A stretch of DNA of 64,000 bases from Microbacterium sp. MF43 (lineage in GTDB: Bacteria > Actinomycetota > Actinomycetes > Actinomycetales > Microbacteriaceae), in assembly GCF_012847295.1 (NCBI RefSeq), contig NZ_JABBDY010000003.1:558001-622000 (forward strand). Reading direction: 5' to 3'. The notes below the pieces were generated by a model that did not search any database, had not been told where the DNA came from, and worked only from the letters and a program-made list of their open reading frames with translations. Of the stretch, positions 26,209 to 42,190 are shown piece by piece. Numbering within the stretch: position 1 is the stretch's first letter; each line of letters opens with the position of its first letter. Made by a program: the position numbers and the translations under genes.

Positions 26209-27150
26209 TCAGAACGGGAGCAGCGGGTCGACCGCGATCGCCACGAAGATCAGCGTGAGATACGTGATCGAGGCGTGGAAGACGCGCATCGGCCGCGGCT
26301 CCGTCCCCCGGACGGCACGGTTGTACAGGCGGTGCGACTCGTAGATGAACCAGCCGCCGAAGACCAGGGCCGACACGGTGTACACCAGGCCCATCCCCGC
26401 GACCGGGATGAGCAGCAGCGAGCACGCGACCGTCGCCCACGCGTAGAGGATGACCTGGAGGCCCACCTGCGACCCGTTGCGCGTCGCGCCGAGCATCGGC
26501 ACGTCGACCTCCTCGTACTGCTCCTTGTACTTCATCGACAGCGGCCAGTAGTGCGGCGGCGTCCAGAGGAAGACGAGGGCGAACAGGATGACGGGCGGCC
26601 ACGCGAGCGTGCCGGTCACGGCGGTCCAGCCGATCAGCACCGGGAAGCATCCCGCGATGCCGCCCCACACGATGTTCTGCTCGGTGCGGCGCTTGAGGAT
26701 CATCGTGTAGATCACGACGTAGAAGAAGATGGCCGCGGCCGAGAGCACGGCAGCAAGCCAGTTCGTGGTGAGCCAGAGCCACACCGTCGAGAACACCGCG
26801 AGCGTCCACGCGAAGATCAGCGCGCCGCGCGGTGACACCTCGCCGGTGACCAGAGGCCGGTTCACCGTGCGCTGCATGTGGGCGTCGATGTCGCGGTCGA
26901 GATACATGTTGAACGCCGCCGCCGAGCCCGCGCTCGCCGTGCCGCCGATGACGGTGGCGAGCACCAGCCAGAGACCGGGGAACCCGCCCTCGGCGAGGAC
27001 CATGACCGGCACGGTCGTGACGAGGAGCAGCTCGAGCACGCGCGGCTTCATCAGCGCGATGTAGGCGCGGACGGTGCGGCTGAACGGCTGCCGAGACCCG
27101 CGCGCCGCCGGTGAGGATGCCCCAGCACGCGCTGTCGTCGAGATGTCCAT
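26209..27150 (-). CDS. ctaB: protohaem IX farnesyltransferase (haem O synthase)
   Basis: A 313-residue UbiA-type prenyltransferase. The first Asp-rich motif is [15 protein letters not shown] and the second lies near [26 protein letters not shown] and [13 protein letters not shown] are CyoE/CtaB signatures. It has about eight or nine transmembrane helices. It farnesylates haem B to haem O, the substrate of CtaA. I start at the ATG at 27150 ([10 protein letters not shown]) rather than at an upstream start to 27231, because a GGGGGCG element precedes it and the upstream peptide is not conserved. Confidence 0.95.
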   Translation of the reverse strand: MDISTTARAGASSPAARGSRQPFSRTVRAYIALMKPRVLELLLVTTVPVMVLAEGGFPGLWLVLATVIGGTASAGSAAAFNMYLDRDIDAHMQRTVNRPLVTGEVSPRGALIFAWTLAVFSTVWLWLTTNWLAAVLSAAAIFFYVVIYTMILKRRTEQNIVWGGIAGCFPVLIGWTAVTGTLAWPPVILFALVFLWTPPHYWPLSMKYKEQYEEVDVPMLGATRNGSQVGLQVILYAWATVACSLLLIPVAGMGLVYTVSALVFGGWFIYESHRLYNRAVRGTEPRPMRVFHASITYLTLIFVAIAVDPLLPF

Positions 27151-27463
27151 CGCCCCCGCAATCGCCGCCCGCAGAAATCCGCTCAAGTCTACGTCATCCG
27201 CCCGGCGGACCCGGGCGGGCACCCGCCTCACAAGCCGGGCGCAACGCGCGTGAGCGAATCGTCACCGCCAGGACACGGCGCCGACATCGAACCGGCCAGG
27301 CGGTTCGCAAGACTCTGTCACACAGCGGCTCACATCGCCGGGGCGGCATGCCCCTTCGCTATGCTGAGACGACACGCGCGCCCCGCGCCGATTCCCCCTT
27401 CCCATTCCGGACAAGGATGCGGCACGGCCCTCGTCGGGCGCACTTCCAGAGAGAGGCGGTCCG
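27151..27463. other. 313-bp divergent gap between ctaB and tkt
   Basis: No gene is supported here. It should hold the promoters of ctaB and of the pentose-phosphate operon. TATGCT at 27360-27365 is a possible tkt -10 without a clear -35; the leader would be about 90 bases. No long inverted repeat or riboswitch was recognised. Confidence 0.5.
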
Positions 27464-29572
<2,109 letters not shown>

Positions 29573-29584
29573 GGAGAAGTACGC

Positions 29585-30706
29585 ATGAGCACTCCCACCG
29601 AACAGCTCTCCGCCGCCGGCGTGAGCATCTGGCTGGACGACCTGTCGCGCGAGCGCATCACCTCCGGCAACCTGACGGAGCTCATCAGCACCCGCAACGT
29701 CACGGGCGTCACGACCAACCCGACGATCTTCCAGGGCGCGATCGGAGGCGGCGGACACGCCTACGCGTCGCAGATCGCCGAGCTGGCCGCCAAGGGCGCG
29801 AGCGTCGACGAGGCGATCTTCGCTGCGACCACCGACGACGTCCGCGACGCGGCCGACATCTTCCGCCCCGTCTACGACGCGACCCACGGCGTCGACGGCC
29901 GCGTCTCGATCGAGGTCTCCCCCGACCTCGCACACGACACCGAAGCCACGATCGCGCAGGCCAAGGAGCTGTGGGCGACCGTCGGGCGCCCCAACGTGCA
30001 CATCAAGATCCCCGCCACGAAGGCCGGTCTCCCCGCGATCACCGCCGTCCTCGCGGAGGGCATCTCGGTCAACGTCACGCTCATCTTCAGCCTCGAGCGC
30101 TACGCCGAGGTCATCGACGCGTACCTGTCGGGCATCGAGCACGCCCAGGCGAACGGACACGACGTGTCGCAGATCCACTCCGTGGCCTCGTTCTTCGTGT
30201 CGCGCGTCGACTCCGAGGTGGACAAGCGCCTCGCGGCCATCGGCGGCGACGCGGCCGAGGCGCTCAAGTCGCTCGCGGGCGTCGCGAACGCCCGACTGGC
30301 GTACGAGCTGTACGAGAAGGAGTTCGGCAGCGACCGTGCGAAGGCGCTCCTGGGTGCCGGTGCGAACGCGCAGCGACCGCTGTGGGCGTCGACGGGCGTC
30401 AAGGACCCGTCGCTCCCGGACACGCTGTACGTCACCGAGCTGGTCGCTCCCGGCACGGTCAACACCATGCCCGAGAAGACGCTCGAGGCGACGTTCGACC
30501 ACGGCGAGATCGCGGGCGACACGGTCACCGGCACGTACGAGGCTGCGCACAAGGTGTTCGCCGACCTCGCCGACCTCGGCGTCGACTTCGCCGACGTCAC
30601 CCAGGTGCTCGAGGACGAGGGCGTCGAGAAGTTCATCGCCTCGTGGCACGACCTGCAGGCCACCGTCAAGACGGCGCTCGAGAACGCACCCGAGGTCGCG
30701 CGATGA
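29585..30706 (+). CDS. tal: transaldolase
   Basis: A 373-residue class I aldolase-type transaldolase of the longer actinobacterial form. [17 protein letters not shown], the [13 protein letters not shown] motif and the Schiff-base Lys in [13 protein letters not shown] are present, with [11 protein letters not shown]. It transfers a three-carbon dihydroxyacetone unit in the pentose-phosphate pathway. It lies 12 bp after tkt, with AAGGAGAA as its ribosome binding site. Its stop overlaps the pgi start (ATGA). Confidence 0.97.
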   Translation: MSTPTEQLSAAGVSIWLDDLSRERITSGNLTELISTRNVTGVTTNPTIFQGAIGGGGHAYASQIAELAAKGASVDEAIFAATTDDVRDAADIFRPVYDATHGVDGRVSIEVSPDLAHDTEATIAQAKELWATVGRPNVHIKIPATKAGLPAITAVLAEGISVNVTLIFSLERYAEVIDAYLSGIEHAQANGHDVSQIHSVASFFVSRVDSEVDKRLAAIGGDAAEALKSLAGVANARLAYELYEKEFGSDRAKALLGAGANAQRPLWASTGVKDPSLPDTLYVTELVAPGTVNTMPEKTLEATFDHGEIAGDTVTGTYEAAHKVFADLADLGVDFADVTQVLEDEGVEKFIASWHDLQATVKTALENAPEVAR

Positions 30707-32325
30707 GCTTCGACATCCACCTCAGCGGGCGGGTCAAGTCGGTCGTGGACGAGACGCTGCCGGGTCTGGTCTCGAGCCTCATCGCCTCGGGAATCACAGC
30801 CGGCGACGGCTCGCTGTGGGGCCCCGCAGCCGAAGACGAGGCGTCCAAGCGCCTCGGATGGGTGCAGGCGGTCAGCGTCTCGCGTCCGCTCGTGCCGCAG
30901 ATCGAGGCGCTGCGCCAGCAGCTCGCCGCGAAGGGCGTCACGCGCGTCGTCCTCGCCGGCATGGGCGGCTCCTCGCTGGCGCCCGAGGTGATCGCGCAGA
31001 CGGCTGGCGTGCCGCTGGTGATCCTCGATTCGACCGCGCCCGGTCAGGTGCTCGCCGCCATCGACGGCGACGCCCAGCAGGGCGACCTGAGCAGGACAGT
31101 GCTGGTGGTGTCTTCGAAGTCGGGCTCCACCGTCGAGACCGACTCGGCCAAGCGCGCCTTCGAAGCGGCGTTCCGCGACCTGGGCATCGACCCGCTCGAG
31201 CGCATCGTCGTCGTGACCGACCCCGGTTCGCCCCTCGACCAGGCTGCGCGCGCGGACGGCTACACCGTGTTCAACGCGGACCCGACGGTCGGTGGCCGCT
31301 ATTCGGCGCTCACGGCCTTCGGCCTCGTCCCCACCGGCCTCGCGGGGGTCGACATCGCCGAGCTCCTCGACGAGGCCGAGGCGACCCTCCTCGAGGTTGC
31401 CATCGACAGCCCCGACAACCCCGCGCTGGTGCTCGCCGCGGCGATCGCCGGCGGGGAGCCGCGCCGCGACAAGCTCGGCCTCGTCACGGACGGCACGCAC
31501 ATCGTGGGGCTGCCCGACTGGATCGAGCAGCTCGTCGCCGAGTCGACGGGCAAGGAGGGCACCGGCATCCTCCCGGTCGTCCTGCTGCCCGTCTCGCCCG
31601 AAGTCGAGAGCAAGCCCGCCGATCTGCAGATCGTGCGCCTCGTGGACGAGGCCAAGCGCTTCCACCTCTTCGAGCACCACGAGGGCGAGGTGCTCGTGAG
31701 CGGCTCGCTCGGCGCGCAGTTCGTCGTCTGGGAGTACGCCACGGTGATCGCGGGGAAGATGCTCGGCATCAACCCCTTCGACCAGCCGGACGTCGAGTCG
31801 GCCAAGATCGCCGCGCGGGGACTCCTCGACGCCCGTCCTGAGCCGACCGAGCCGGCCTTCACCGTCGAGGGCGTCGAGGTGCGCGTCTCGGATCCCGCTC
31901 TCGCGGCGTCGGGGACGGTGGCCGGCGTGCTCGATGCGCTGTGGGCGCGCCTCCCCGAGGATGGCTACGTCTCGATCCAGGCGTACGTGAACCGGCTCGA
32001 GCTGGACCAGCTCCAAGGACTTCGCGAGCTCGTAGCGGCAGACTCCGGACGCCCGACCACGTTCGGCTGGGGCCCGCGGTTCCTGCACTCGACCGGCCAG
32101 TATCACAAGGGCGGTCCCGCGCACGGCGTCTTCCTGCAGATCCTCGAGAAGACCGATGTGGACCTCGAGATCCCGGGCCGGCCCTTCACCTTCGGCCAGC
32201 TCATCCAGGCGCAGGCCGCCGGCGACGCCAGCGTGCTCGCCGACGGACACGGGCGCCCCGTCGTCACGCTCACCCTCACCGACCCCCGGATCGAAGTGCT
32301 CTCGCTCTTCGAGGCGGCCCAGTAG
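30703..32325 (+). CDS. pgi: glucose-6-phosphate isomerase
   Basis: A 540-residue sugar isomerase. It has paired SIS-type domains with [28 protein letters not shown] (phosphate-binding) and [19 protein letters not shown] near the C-terminus. It is the tal-linked actinobacterial Pgi type, shorter in some motifs than the E. coli form. It interconverts glucose-6-phosphate and fructose-6-phosphate and so feeds the next gene, zwf. The ATGA overlap with tal indicates coupled translation. Confidence 0.92.
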   Translation: MSFDIHLSGRVKSVVDETLPGLVSSLIASGITAGDGSLWGPAAEDEASKRLGWVQAVSVSRPLVPQIEALRQQLAAKGVTRVVLAGMGGSSLAPEVIAQTAGVPLVILDSTAPGQVLAAIDGDAQQGDLSRTVLVVSSKSGSTVETDSAKRAFEAAFRDLGIDPLERIVVVTDPGSPLDQAARADGYTVFNADPTVGGRYSALTAFGLVPTGLAGVDIAELLDEAEATLLEVAIDSPDNPALVLAAAIAGGEPRRDKLGLVTDGTHIVGLPDWIEQLVAESTGKEGTGILPVVLLPVSPEVESKPADLQIVRLVDEAKRFHLFEHHEGEVLVSGSLGAQFVVWEYATVIAGKMLGINPFDQPDVESAKIAARGLLDARPEPTEPAFTVEGVEVRVSDPALAASGTVAGVLDALWARLPEDGYVSIQAYVNRLELDQLQGLRELVAADSGRPTTFGWGPRFLHSTGQYHKGGPAHGVFLQILEKTDVDLEIPGRPFTFGQLIQAQAAGDASVLADGHGRPVVTLTLTDPRIEVLSLFEAAQ

Positions 32326-32340
32326 GAGATCCTCGCCCCG

Positions 32341-33887
<1,547 letters not shown>

Positions 33888-33891
<4 letters not shown>

Positions 33892-34847
33892 TCGTCGATC
33901 TGCCAGACACCACCGTCAGCAAGATCTCGCGTGCGCTCGTCAGCGTGCGCGAGGAGGGCGGCGCGGTCGCGCTCGGCCGCGTGCTGACGCTCGTCATCCT
34001 CACGCGCGAGGGCGCGGTGGAGGAGGTGATCGAGGCAGCGAACGATGCCTCGCGCGAGCACCCGATGCGCGTCATCGTGCTGATGCTCGCCAACGGGGAC
34101 GACCCGGACTCGCGCCTGGACGCGCAGATCCGCGTCGGCGGCGACGCCGGCGCCAGCGAGGTCGTCACGCTCCGGGTCACGGGAGAGGCCGGGAACTCCA
34201 ACCTCGAGTCCCTCGTCACCGGGCTCCTGCTTCCCGACGCGCCGGTCGTGGTGTGGTGGCCGAACAAGACGCCCGAGAACATCTCCAAGACGTCGATCGG
34301 CCGCATCGCGCAGCGTCGGATCACGGATGCCGCGACGAAGTCCGATCCGTCCGCCTTCGTCGCGTCGCTCGGCGCTCAGTACGCACCCGGGGACACCGAC
34401 CTCGCGTGGACTCGGCTCACGCGCTGGCGCGAGCAGCTCGCGGCGATCCTCGACCAGCCGCCGTACGAATCCGTCACCGCGGTGCGGGTGCGCGGCGCCG
34501 CCGACTCCCCGTCGACCGCGCTGCTCGCGGCGTGGCTCCGCCTGGCGCTCGACGTGCCCGTCGACTGGGCGTACCTCGACCCCGAGGAGTGGCCGCACGG
34601 CATCAAGTCCGTCACGCTCGTCCGTGCCGGCGGCGAGGTGCACCTGGAGCGTCCGTCGCCCGGCGTCGCGATCCTCACCCAGCCTGGTCAGCCCACGCAC
34701 GACCTGGCGTTCCCGCGCCGGACGTTGCGCGAATGCCTCGCCGAAGAGCTCCGTCGGCTCGACCCGGACGTCCTGTATGGTCGAGTGATCACCGAGGGAT
34801 GGGAACTGCTCGGCCCTCCGGCGACGAAGGAGACGCAGCACGCGTGA
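33888..34847 (+). CDS. opcA: glucose-6-phosphate dehydrogenase assembly protein OpcA
   Basis: A 319-residue protein of the OpcA family. Landmarks are VSKISRALVSVREEGGAVALGRVLTL, PDAPVVVWWPNKTPENIS and ILTQPGQPTHDLAFPRRTLRECLAEELRRLDPD-like segments. In cyanobacteria and actinobacteria OpcA is needed for full activity or assembly of Zwf, often under redox control. The GTG start overlaps the zwf stop. I see no CxxC pair that would suggest direct thiol control in this copy. Confidence 0.93.
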
Positions 34848-34856
34848 GCGGAGTGA

Positions 34857-35645
34857 GTGAGCCACATGGTTGAGGCGTGGGCCGAGAAGCGGGTGGTCAT
34901 CAGCCCCGACACATCGACACTGGCGGACTCCGTGGCAGCGCGCTTCCTGAATCGCGTGTGCAAGCGCGTCGACGAGGGCAAACTCGCGCACGTCTCGCTC
35001 ACCGGCGGCTCCATGGGCTCTGCGGTGCTCGCGGCTGCGGGGCGAGACCCGAGATCCGCGCGCATCGACTGGTCGCTGGTGCACTTCTGGTGGAGCGACG
35101 AGCGCTTCGTCCCTCGCGACGATGCCGACCGCAATGAGAAGCAGGCGCGCACCGCACTCCTCGACACCCTCGACATCCCTGCCGACAACATCCACGCCGC
35201 ACCGGCGAGCGATGACGGCCTCGATCTGGACGCGGCTGCCGCCGCCTACGCGGCCGAGCTGGCTCGCTTCCCCGGCGCAGAGGGGCCATGGCCGTCGTTC
35301 GACGTGTGCTTCCTGGGCGTCGGTCCCGACGGTCACATCGCATCGTTGTTCCCGGACCGCCCCGAGATCCTCATCACGGATCGCGCGGTCGTGCCGGTGC
35401 GCGACTCCCCCAAGCCGCCGCCCGAACGCATCTCGATGACCCGCCCGGTGATCAACGGCTCCAAACGTGTGTGGATGGTGCTCTCGGGCGCCGACAAGGC
35501 GTCGGCCCTGGGCCTGGCTCTCGCCGGTGCCAGCTACGCGAGCGTGCCTGCCGCGGGTGCGAAGGGTCGCAAGCGCACCGTCTTCTTCGTCGATCGGGAT
35601 GCCGCCGCCCAGGTGCCGCCGGAGCTCATCGATCGCGAGTACTGA
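34857..35645 (+). CDS. pgl: 6-phosphogluconolactonase
   Basis: A 262-residue SOL/DevB-type lactonase. LTGGSMGSAV is the phosphate-binding start of the fold, followed by HFWWSDERFVPRDDADRNEKQAR, VCFLGVGPDGHIASLFP and the ending region KRTVFFVDRDAA. It hydrolyses 6-phosphogluconolactone to 6-phosphogluconate. It closes the operon and precedes a strong terminator. The start is uncertain between the GTG at 34857 and the ATG at 34866, because GGAG at 34850-34853 is close to one and far from the other. Confidence 0.93.
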   Translation: MSHMVEAWAEKRVVISPDTSTLADSVAARFLNRVCKRVDEGKLAHVSLTGGSMGSAVLAAAGRDPRSARIDWSLVHFWWSDERFVPRDDADRNEKQARTALLDTLDIPADNIHAAPASDDGLDLDAAAAAYAAELARFPGAEGPWPSFDVCFLGVGPDGHIASLFPDRPEILITDRAVVPVRDSPKPPPERISMTRPVINGSKRVWMVLSGADKASALGLALAGASYASVPAAGAKGRKRTVFFVDRDAAAQVPPELIDREY

Positions 35646-35672
35646 CACGTTCGTCGCGCGCTGCGCAGAGAG

Positions 35673-35710
35673 AAAGGGAGAGCGGATGCCGAGGCATCCG
35701 CTCTCCCTTT
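35673..35710. terminator. strong bidirectional terminator (pgl / rbpA)
   Basis: An 18-bp perfect inverted repeat starting AAAGGGAGAGCGG, with a 2-base centre, between converging genes. The apex includes the recurrent GAGGCATCC word. A and T ends suit both strands. Confidence 0.92.
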
Positions 35711-35725
35711 TCTGGTGTCGTCGCG

Positions 35726-36082
35726 TCAGTCCTGACCGCGTCGCTCGCGCAGCTGACGGAGGGCGTCGTCGAGGAGGGCGTCGGCCTCTTCCTCCGTGCG
35801 GCGCTCCTTCACATACGCGAGGTGGGTCTTGTACGGCTCGGTCTTGGCGACCGCCGGCGGATTCTCCTTGTCGCGGCCGGCAGGGAGGCCCGAGTGCGGC
35901 GAATCGATCGTCTCGGGGATCTCCTCCTCGGGGATGCCCGCGGCGAAGTAGCGCACCGTCTCGTTGCCGAGAGCGTCCCAGTAGGAGATCGCGATGCGAT
36001 CGGCGTGGAACCCGTGGTCCTGCTCGCCCATCGGCCCGGCACCGACGCGTGTGCCGCGGATCGCGTTGCCCCCGGTAGCCAT
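35726..36082 (-). CDS. rbpA: RNA polymerase-binding protein RbpA
   Basis: A 118-residue actinobacterial transcription factor. It starts MATGGNAIRGTRVGAGPMGE and has the core SYWDALGNETVRYFAAG, then PAVAKTEPYKTHLAYVKERR and a C-terminal sigma-interaction helix. RbpA binds RNA polymerase and group I/II sigma factors and stabilises the open complex. The start at 36082 overlaps the secG stop (ATGA). A longer frame upstream is not conserved. It lacks the zinc-binding Cys set found in some members. Confidence 0.93.
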   Translation of the reverse strand: MATGGNAIRGTRVGAGPMGEQDHGFHADRIAISYWDALGNETVRYFAAGIPEEEIPETIDSPHSGLPAGRDKENPPAVAKTEPYKTHLAYVKERRTEEEADALLDDALRQLRERRGQD

Positions 36083-36330
36083 CAGACGGCCTGGAACTTC
36101 GTGATGAGGCCGAGCGCGACGATCGCGACGAACCACGCCAGCGCGAGGATCACGGTGAATCGGTTGAGGTTGCGCTCAGCGAGACCGGACGAGCCGAGCG
36201 CCGACGTCATTCCGCCGCCGAACATGTCGGACAGGCCGCCGCCGCGCCCCTTGTGGAGCAGGATGAGAAGGGTCAGCAGGAGGCTCGTGATACCGAGGAG
36301 CACCTGCAGGACGAACTCGAGGATCTGCAC
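36082..36330 (-). CDS. secG: preprotein translocase subunit SecG
   Basis: An 82-residue protein with two transmembrane helices (EFVLQVLLGITSLLLTLLIL and FTVILALAWFVAIVALGLIT). The conserved loop is HKGRGGGLSDMFGGG, the SecG signature. It is the accessory subunit of the SecYEG channel. The start is a GTG with AAAGG upstream. It lies after tpiA, as in many actinobacteria, and is translationally coupled to rbpA. Confidence 0.95.
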   Translation of the reverse strand: MQILEFVLQVLLGITSLLLTLLILLHKGRGGGLSDMFGGGMTSALGSSGLAERNLNRFTVILALAWFVAIVALGLITKFQAV

Positions 36331-36389
36331 AGTCGTTGAAGCCTTTCGCCGCGATCATTCGCTGATCGCACAAGGGTCGAGTATACCTG

Positions 36390-37181
36390 TCAGACGCCGA
36401 CGTGCTTCTGGTACCGGATGATCGCGGCGAACTCGTCCACGACGAGGCTCGCCCCGCCGACCAGTGCGCCGTCGACGTCCGGCTCCCGCATGAAGCTGGC
36501 GATGTTCGCCGCCTTGACCGATCCGCCGTAGAGGACCCGCGTGCGCGCCGCCGCGTCGTCGCCGAGTTTGTCGGCCACGACCTCACGGAGCTTCGCGCAG
36601 ACATCCTGCGCCTGCTCCGGCGTCGCTGCCTGCCCGGAGCCGATCGCCCAGACGGGCTCGTAGGCCACGACGATGTCGGCGTCGGCCTTCACTCCCTGCA
36701 GGGCCGCCTGCAGCTGCCCCACCGGTACGGCGCTGGCGCCGAACTTCTCGAGGTCGTCGCTGGTCTCCCCTACGCAGATCACGGGCACGAGCCCGTGCTT
36801 GAGTGCGGCCTGCACCTTCGCCGCGACGGTGTCATCGCCCTCGTGGTGGTACTCGCGCCGTTCGGAGTGACCGATGATCACGTAGCGACTGTCGAGCTTC
36901 GCGAGGAACGCTCCCGACACCTCGCCGGTGTAAGCGCCGGAGTCGTGTGCGGAGAGGTCCTGCGCACCGAGGGCGAACGGGATTTTGTCGGCGTCCAGCA
37001 GCGTCTGCACGGTGCGCAGGTCGGTGAACGGCGGGAAGACGGCGACCTCGACGGAGCCGTCCTCGTGCTTGGCGTCCTTGAGCGTCCAATGCAGCTTCTG
37101 GACGAACGCGACCGCCTGAAGGTGGTCGAGGTTCATCTTCCAGTTGCCGGCGATGAGCGGGGTGCGGGCTGCTACTGCCAT
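36390..37181 (-). CDS. tpiA: triosephosphate isomerase
   Basis: A 263-residue TIM barrel. LIAGNWKMN carries the substrate Lys, IIGHSERR holds the electrophilic His, [12 protein letters not shown] is the catalytic Glu and loop 6, and [11 protein letters not shown] binds phosphate. It interconverts dihydroxyacetone phosphate and glyceraldehyde-3-phosphate. The start overlaps the pgk 3' end by 10 bp. It is part of gap-pgk-tpiA-secG-rbpA. Confidence 0.97.
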   Translation of the reverse strand: MAVAARTPLIAGNWKMNLDHLQAVAFVQKLHWTLKDAKHEDGSVEVAVFPPFTDLRTVQTLLDADKIPFALGAQDLSAHDSGAYTGEVSGAFLAKLDSRYVIIGHSERREYHHEGDDTVAAKVQAALKHGLVPVICVGETSDDLEKFGASAVPVGQLQAALQGVKADADIVVAYEPVWAIGSGQAATPEQAQDVCAKLREVVADKLGDDAAARTRVLYGGSVKAANIASFMREPDVDGALVGGASLVVDEFAAIIRYQKHVGV

Positions 37182-38386
37182 CCGAGGACCTCCAGTCCGG
37201 GGAGCTTCTTGCCTTCGAGGAACTCGAGGCTCGCGCCTCCGCCCGTCGAGATGTGACCGAACCGGTCGTCGGCGAAGCCGAGCTGACGCACCGCCGCGGC
37301 GGAGTCGCCGCCGCCCACGACCGAGAGGCCGTCGACCTCGGTGAGCGCCTGCGCGACCGCCTTCGTTCCTGCGGCGAACGGCGCGAGCTCGAAGACGCCC
37401 ATGGGACCGTTCCAGAACACCGTCTTGGAGCCGCGGACGAGGTCGGCGAAGCGGGCCGCCGTGTCAGGTCCGATGTCGAGGCCGAGACCGGATGCCCCGA
37501 AGGCGGTGTCTTCGATCGCGTCGGCGCTCGTGACCAGGTGCTCCGCGTCGGCGCCGAACTTCGAGGCGACGACGACATCGGTGGGCAGCACCAGCTCGAC
37601 GCCGGACTCCTCGGCACGGCGCATGTAGTCGCGCACGGTGTCGAGCTGGTCGGCTTCGAGGAGGCTCGAGCCCACCTTGTGACCCTGCGCGGCGAGGAAT
37701 GTGAACAGCATCCCGCCGCCGATCAGGAGGCGGTCGACGCGAGGCAGCAGGTGCGAGATCACACCGAGCTTGTCGCTGACCTTCGAGCCGCCGAGGACCA
37801 CCGTGTACGGCCGCTCGGGGTTCTCGGTCAGGCGGTCGAGCACGTCGAGCTCGGTCGCGATCAGGAGGCCGGCCGCGGACGGCAGCAGCTGCGCGAGCTC
37901 GTACACCGACGCCTGCTTTCGGTGGACGACGCCGAAGCCGTCCGACACCAGCGCGTCGCCGAGCTCGGCGAGCTGTGTGGCGAACGCTCGGCGCTCCCCT
38001 TCGTCCTTCGACGTCTCCCCCGGGTTGAAGCGCAGATTCTCGATCACCGCGACATCGCCGTCCTCGAGGGCCGCGACGGCCTCATGGGCGGACTCGCCGA
38101 CGGTGTCGCGCGCGAACGCGACGGGCTTTCCGAGGAGCTCGGACAGCCGCTGCGCGACCGGCTCGAGGCTGTACTTCGCATCCGGCGCCCCATCGGGACG
38201 GCCGAGGTGCGAGCAGACGACGACGCGCGCGCCGTCGTTGATGAGGGCGTTGAGCGTGGGGAGCGTGGCCCGCACACGGCCATCGTCCGTGATGACCGCG
38301 TCCTTGAGGGGGACGTTCAGGTCAGCACGGACGATGACGCGCTTGCCGGCCAGCGAACCCAGCGTGTCGAGGGTGCGCAGAGCCAT
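37172..38386 (-). CDS. pgk: phosphoglycerate kinase
   Basis: A 404-residue two-domain kinase. The N-terminal substrate motif is [11 protein letters not shown], with [32 protein letters not shown] and the nucleotide region WNGPMGVFE and GGGDSAAAV. The usual HRxxxS segment reads [10 protein letters not shown]. It makes ATP from 1,3-bisphosphoglycerate. The ATG lies 9 bp after the gap stop, on the same strand. Confidence 0.97.
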   Translation of the reverse strand: MALRTLDTLGSLAGKRVIVRADLNVPLKDAVITDDGRVRATLPTLNALINDGARVVVCSHLGRPDGAPDAKYSLEPVAQRLSELLGKPVAFARDTVGESAHEAVAALEDGDVAVIENLRFNPGETSKDEGERRAFATQLAELGDALVSDGFGVVHRKQASVYELAQLLPSAAGLLIATELDVLDRLTENPERPYTVVLGGSKVSDKLGVISHLLPRVDRLLIGGGMLFTFLAAQGHKVGSSLLEADQLDTVRDYMRRAEESGVELVLPTDVVVASKFGADAEHLVTSADAIEDTAFGASGLGLDIGPDTAARFADLVRGSKTVFWNGPMGVFELAPFAAGTKAVAQALTEVDGLSVVGGGDSAAAVRQLGFADDRFGHISTGGGASLEFLEGKKLPGLEVLGWQ

Positions 38387-38395
38387 GATCGAGGG

Positions 38396-40137
<1,742 letters not shown>

Positions 40138-40287
40138 GTTCTCTTCTTCCTGTCGGCGCGCGCCGATACCCCGGCGCAGCGAGGGTGACGGGTTCATCCT
40201 ACTGAGGGTGAACACCGCGATGAGGGGGTTGCTTCCCTCGGTGACACGATCTAGCTTTCCGCCGGCTCGGCGACCCACCCGCGCGGT

Positions 40288-40293
40288 TAGGAT
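40288..40293 (+). promoter_or_regulatory. -10 box, leaderless layout (phzF-like gene)
   Basis: TAGGAT, six bases (CACGGG), then the ATG at 40300. Confidence 0.6.
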
Positions 40294-40299
40294 CACGGG

Positions 40300-41139
40300 A
40301 TGATGCGACCGACGGTGCAGCGATGGGCGGCCTTCTCCGGCGATCCCGAGGGCGGCAACCCCGCTGGGGTCGTCCTCGATGCCGACGCCCTGTCCGTCGC
40401 CGACATGCAGCGCATCGCGGCCGACGTGGGCTACGCCGAGACGGCGTTCGTCACGGGCGCCGGGCGGGACCGCGGCATCCGCTACTTCTCCCCCGTGGCC
40501 GAGGTGCCGTTCTGCGGTCACGCCACCGTCGCGTCGGCCGTCGCGATCGCCGAAGTCCTCGGCGACGGGGTCTTCGTGTTCGCGTCGCCCGTCGGACCGA
40601 TCGAGATCACGACCGCGTCCGACGGCGGGTCGCGCCGCGCGTCCTTCACGAGCGTCGAGCCGTGGGTCGCGCCGCTCGACGAGTCCGACCTCGACGCCGT
40701 GCTCGCCCTGATCGGCCGCACGCGTGACGACCTCGACCCGAGGCATCCGCCCCGGCTCGCCTTCGCCGGCAATCCGCACCCGCTGATCGTGCTCGCCGAT
40801 CGCGGGGTCTTCGACGGGTTCGGCTTCGATCCGGTGCAGGCGCGGGCGCTGATGGATGCCTCGGGCTGGCCCGCGACGATCATCGTCCTCCACCGACTCG
40901 CCGACGAGGTCTGGGCCGCGCGGAACATCTTCCCGGTCGGCCCGATCAGCGAGGACCCCGCGACGGGGGCCGGTGCGGCCGCGACCGGCGCGTATCTGCG
41001 CGACACCGGGGCCGTGACGCCGCCGGCTCGTGTGCGCATCGAGCAGGGCGCGCACGTCGGCCGGCCGAGCCTCCTGGAGGTAGACATCCCACGGTCGGGC
41101 GGCATCACCGTGTCGGGCGCCGCCGTCAGGATCGGCTGA
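40300..41139 (+). CDS. PhzF-family isomerase/epimerase
   Basis: A 279-residue protein of the PhzF fold, two diaminopimelate-epimerase-like halves. [12 protein letters not shown], the catalytic-Glu segment [23 protein letters not shown] and the C-terminal [14 protein letters not shown] are diagnostic. PhzF proteins catalyse isomerisation without cofactors, but the substrate of most members is unknown. No phenazine genes lie nearby, so that role is unlikely. The gene sits alone on the plus strand between sod and whiA. Confidence 0.9.
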   Translation: MMRPTVQRWAAFSGDPEGGNPAGVVLDADALSVADMQRIAADVGYAETAFVTGAGRDRGIRYFSPVAEVPFCGHATVASAVAIAEVLGDGVFVFASPVGPIEITTASDGGSRRASFTSVEPWVAPLDESDLDAVLALIGRTRDDLDPRHPPRLAFAGNPHPLIVLADRGVFDGFGFDPVQARALMDASGWPATIIVLHRLADEVWAARNIFPVGPISEDPATGAGAAATGAYLRDTGAVTPPARVRIEQGAHVGRPSLLEVDIPRSGGITVSGAAVRIG

Positions 41140-41142
41140 GCG

Positions 41143-42120
41143 TCAGTCCTCCATGCCCGCGGGCACGGCGGACTCGGTGCCGGGGATGCCGTCGGCTTCG
41201 GCCTTCTTGTCGGCCATGGCGAGAAGGCGCCGGATGCGGCCGGCCACGGCGTCCTTCGTGAGGGGCGGGTCGGCGTGGTGGCCGAGCTCGTCCAAGCTCG
41301 CGTCGCGGTGCGCCAGCCGCAGGGCCCCGGCCTCGCGCAGGTGCTCGGGCACCTCATCACCCAGGATCTCCAGCGCCCGCTCCACGCGTGCGCACGCCGC
41401 GACGGCGGCTTGCGCCGAGCGCCGCAGGTTCGCGTCGTCGAAGTTCACCAGGCGGTTCACGCCCGCGCGCACCTCGCGACGCTGACGCAGCTGATCCCAC
41501 TCCGCGGCGGCCTTCTCCGCGCCCATCGCGGCCAGTGCGGCCCGGATCGCCTCACCCTCACGCACGACGACGCGCGGGATGCCGCGCACCTCCCGTGCCT
41601 TGCCGGGGATGCCGAGACGGTGGGCGGCGCCCACCAGAGCCATGGCCGCCTCAGGAGAAGGGCACGTGATCTCGAGTGCGGCCGAGCGGCCCGGCTCCGA
41701 CAGCGAGCCGGCGGCGAGGAACGCTCCGCGCCACACCGCGGCGAGGTCGGGCCTCGACCCGGTGGTGAGCTTGTTGGGAAGGCCGCGCACGGGCCGGCGA
41801 CGCTGGTCGAGGAGCCCGGTCTGCCGGGCGAGCGTCTCGCCGCCGTCGATCACGCGCACGGCGTAGTGGCTGCCGCTGCGGCCTCCCGAGCCCTGGACGT
41901 GGACGAGCTCCGGCCGCACACCGTACAGCTCGACCAGGTCGCGCGCGGTGCGGCGTGCGAGCAGGTCGGAGTCGAGCTCGGCCTCGACGGCGACGCGATT
42001 GGCGATGGAGTGCAGGCCCCCTGAGAAGCGCAGCAGCGACGTGAGCTCGGCGACCCGGGCCGTCGGGCGCGGGTCGCGCACGGTGATCAGCTCGGCCTTC
42101 ACGTCAGCGGTCAGCGACAC
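41143..42120 (-). CDS. whiA: DNA-binding regulator WhiA
   Basis: A 325-residue WhiA. The N-terminal part carries a degenerate homing-endonuclease (LAGLIDADG-like) fold with [11 protein letters not shown] and [22 protein letters not shown]. The C-terminal helix-turn-helix includes [33 protein letters not shown]-type sequence. WhiA controls cell division and, in Streptomyces, sporulation genes together with WhiB. The GTG start is preceded by AAGGAG. It follows rapZ directly. Confidence 0.95.
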   Translation of the reverse strand: MSLTADVKAELITVRDPRPTARVAELTSLLRFSGGLHSIANRVAVEAELDSDLLARRTARDLVELYGVRPELVHVQGSGGRSGSHYAVRVIDGGETLARQTGLLDQRRRPVRGLPNKLTTGSRPDLAAVWRGAFLAAGSLSEPGRSAALEITCPSPEAAMALVGAAHRLGIPGKAREVRGIPRVVVREGEAIRAALAAMGAEKAAAEWDQLRQRREVRAGVNRLVNFDDANLRRSAQAAVAACARVERALEILGDEVPEHLREAGALRLAHRDASLDELGHHADPPLTKDAVAGRIRRLLAMADKKAEADGIPGTESAVPAGMED

Positions 42121-42190
42121 GGGACTCCTTCACGAGGTGGGGGGCAACGACGGTCCAGCCTACTCGCGGGCAGGGCCGATCGCAGAGAGC

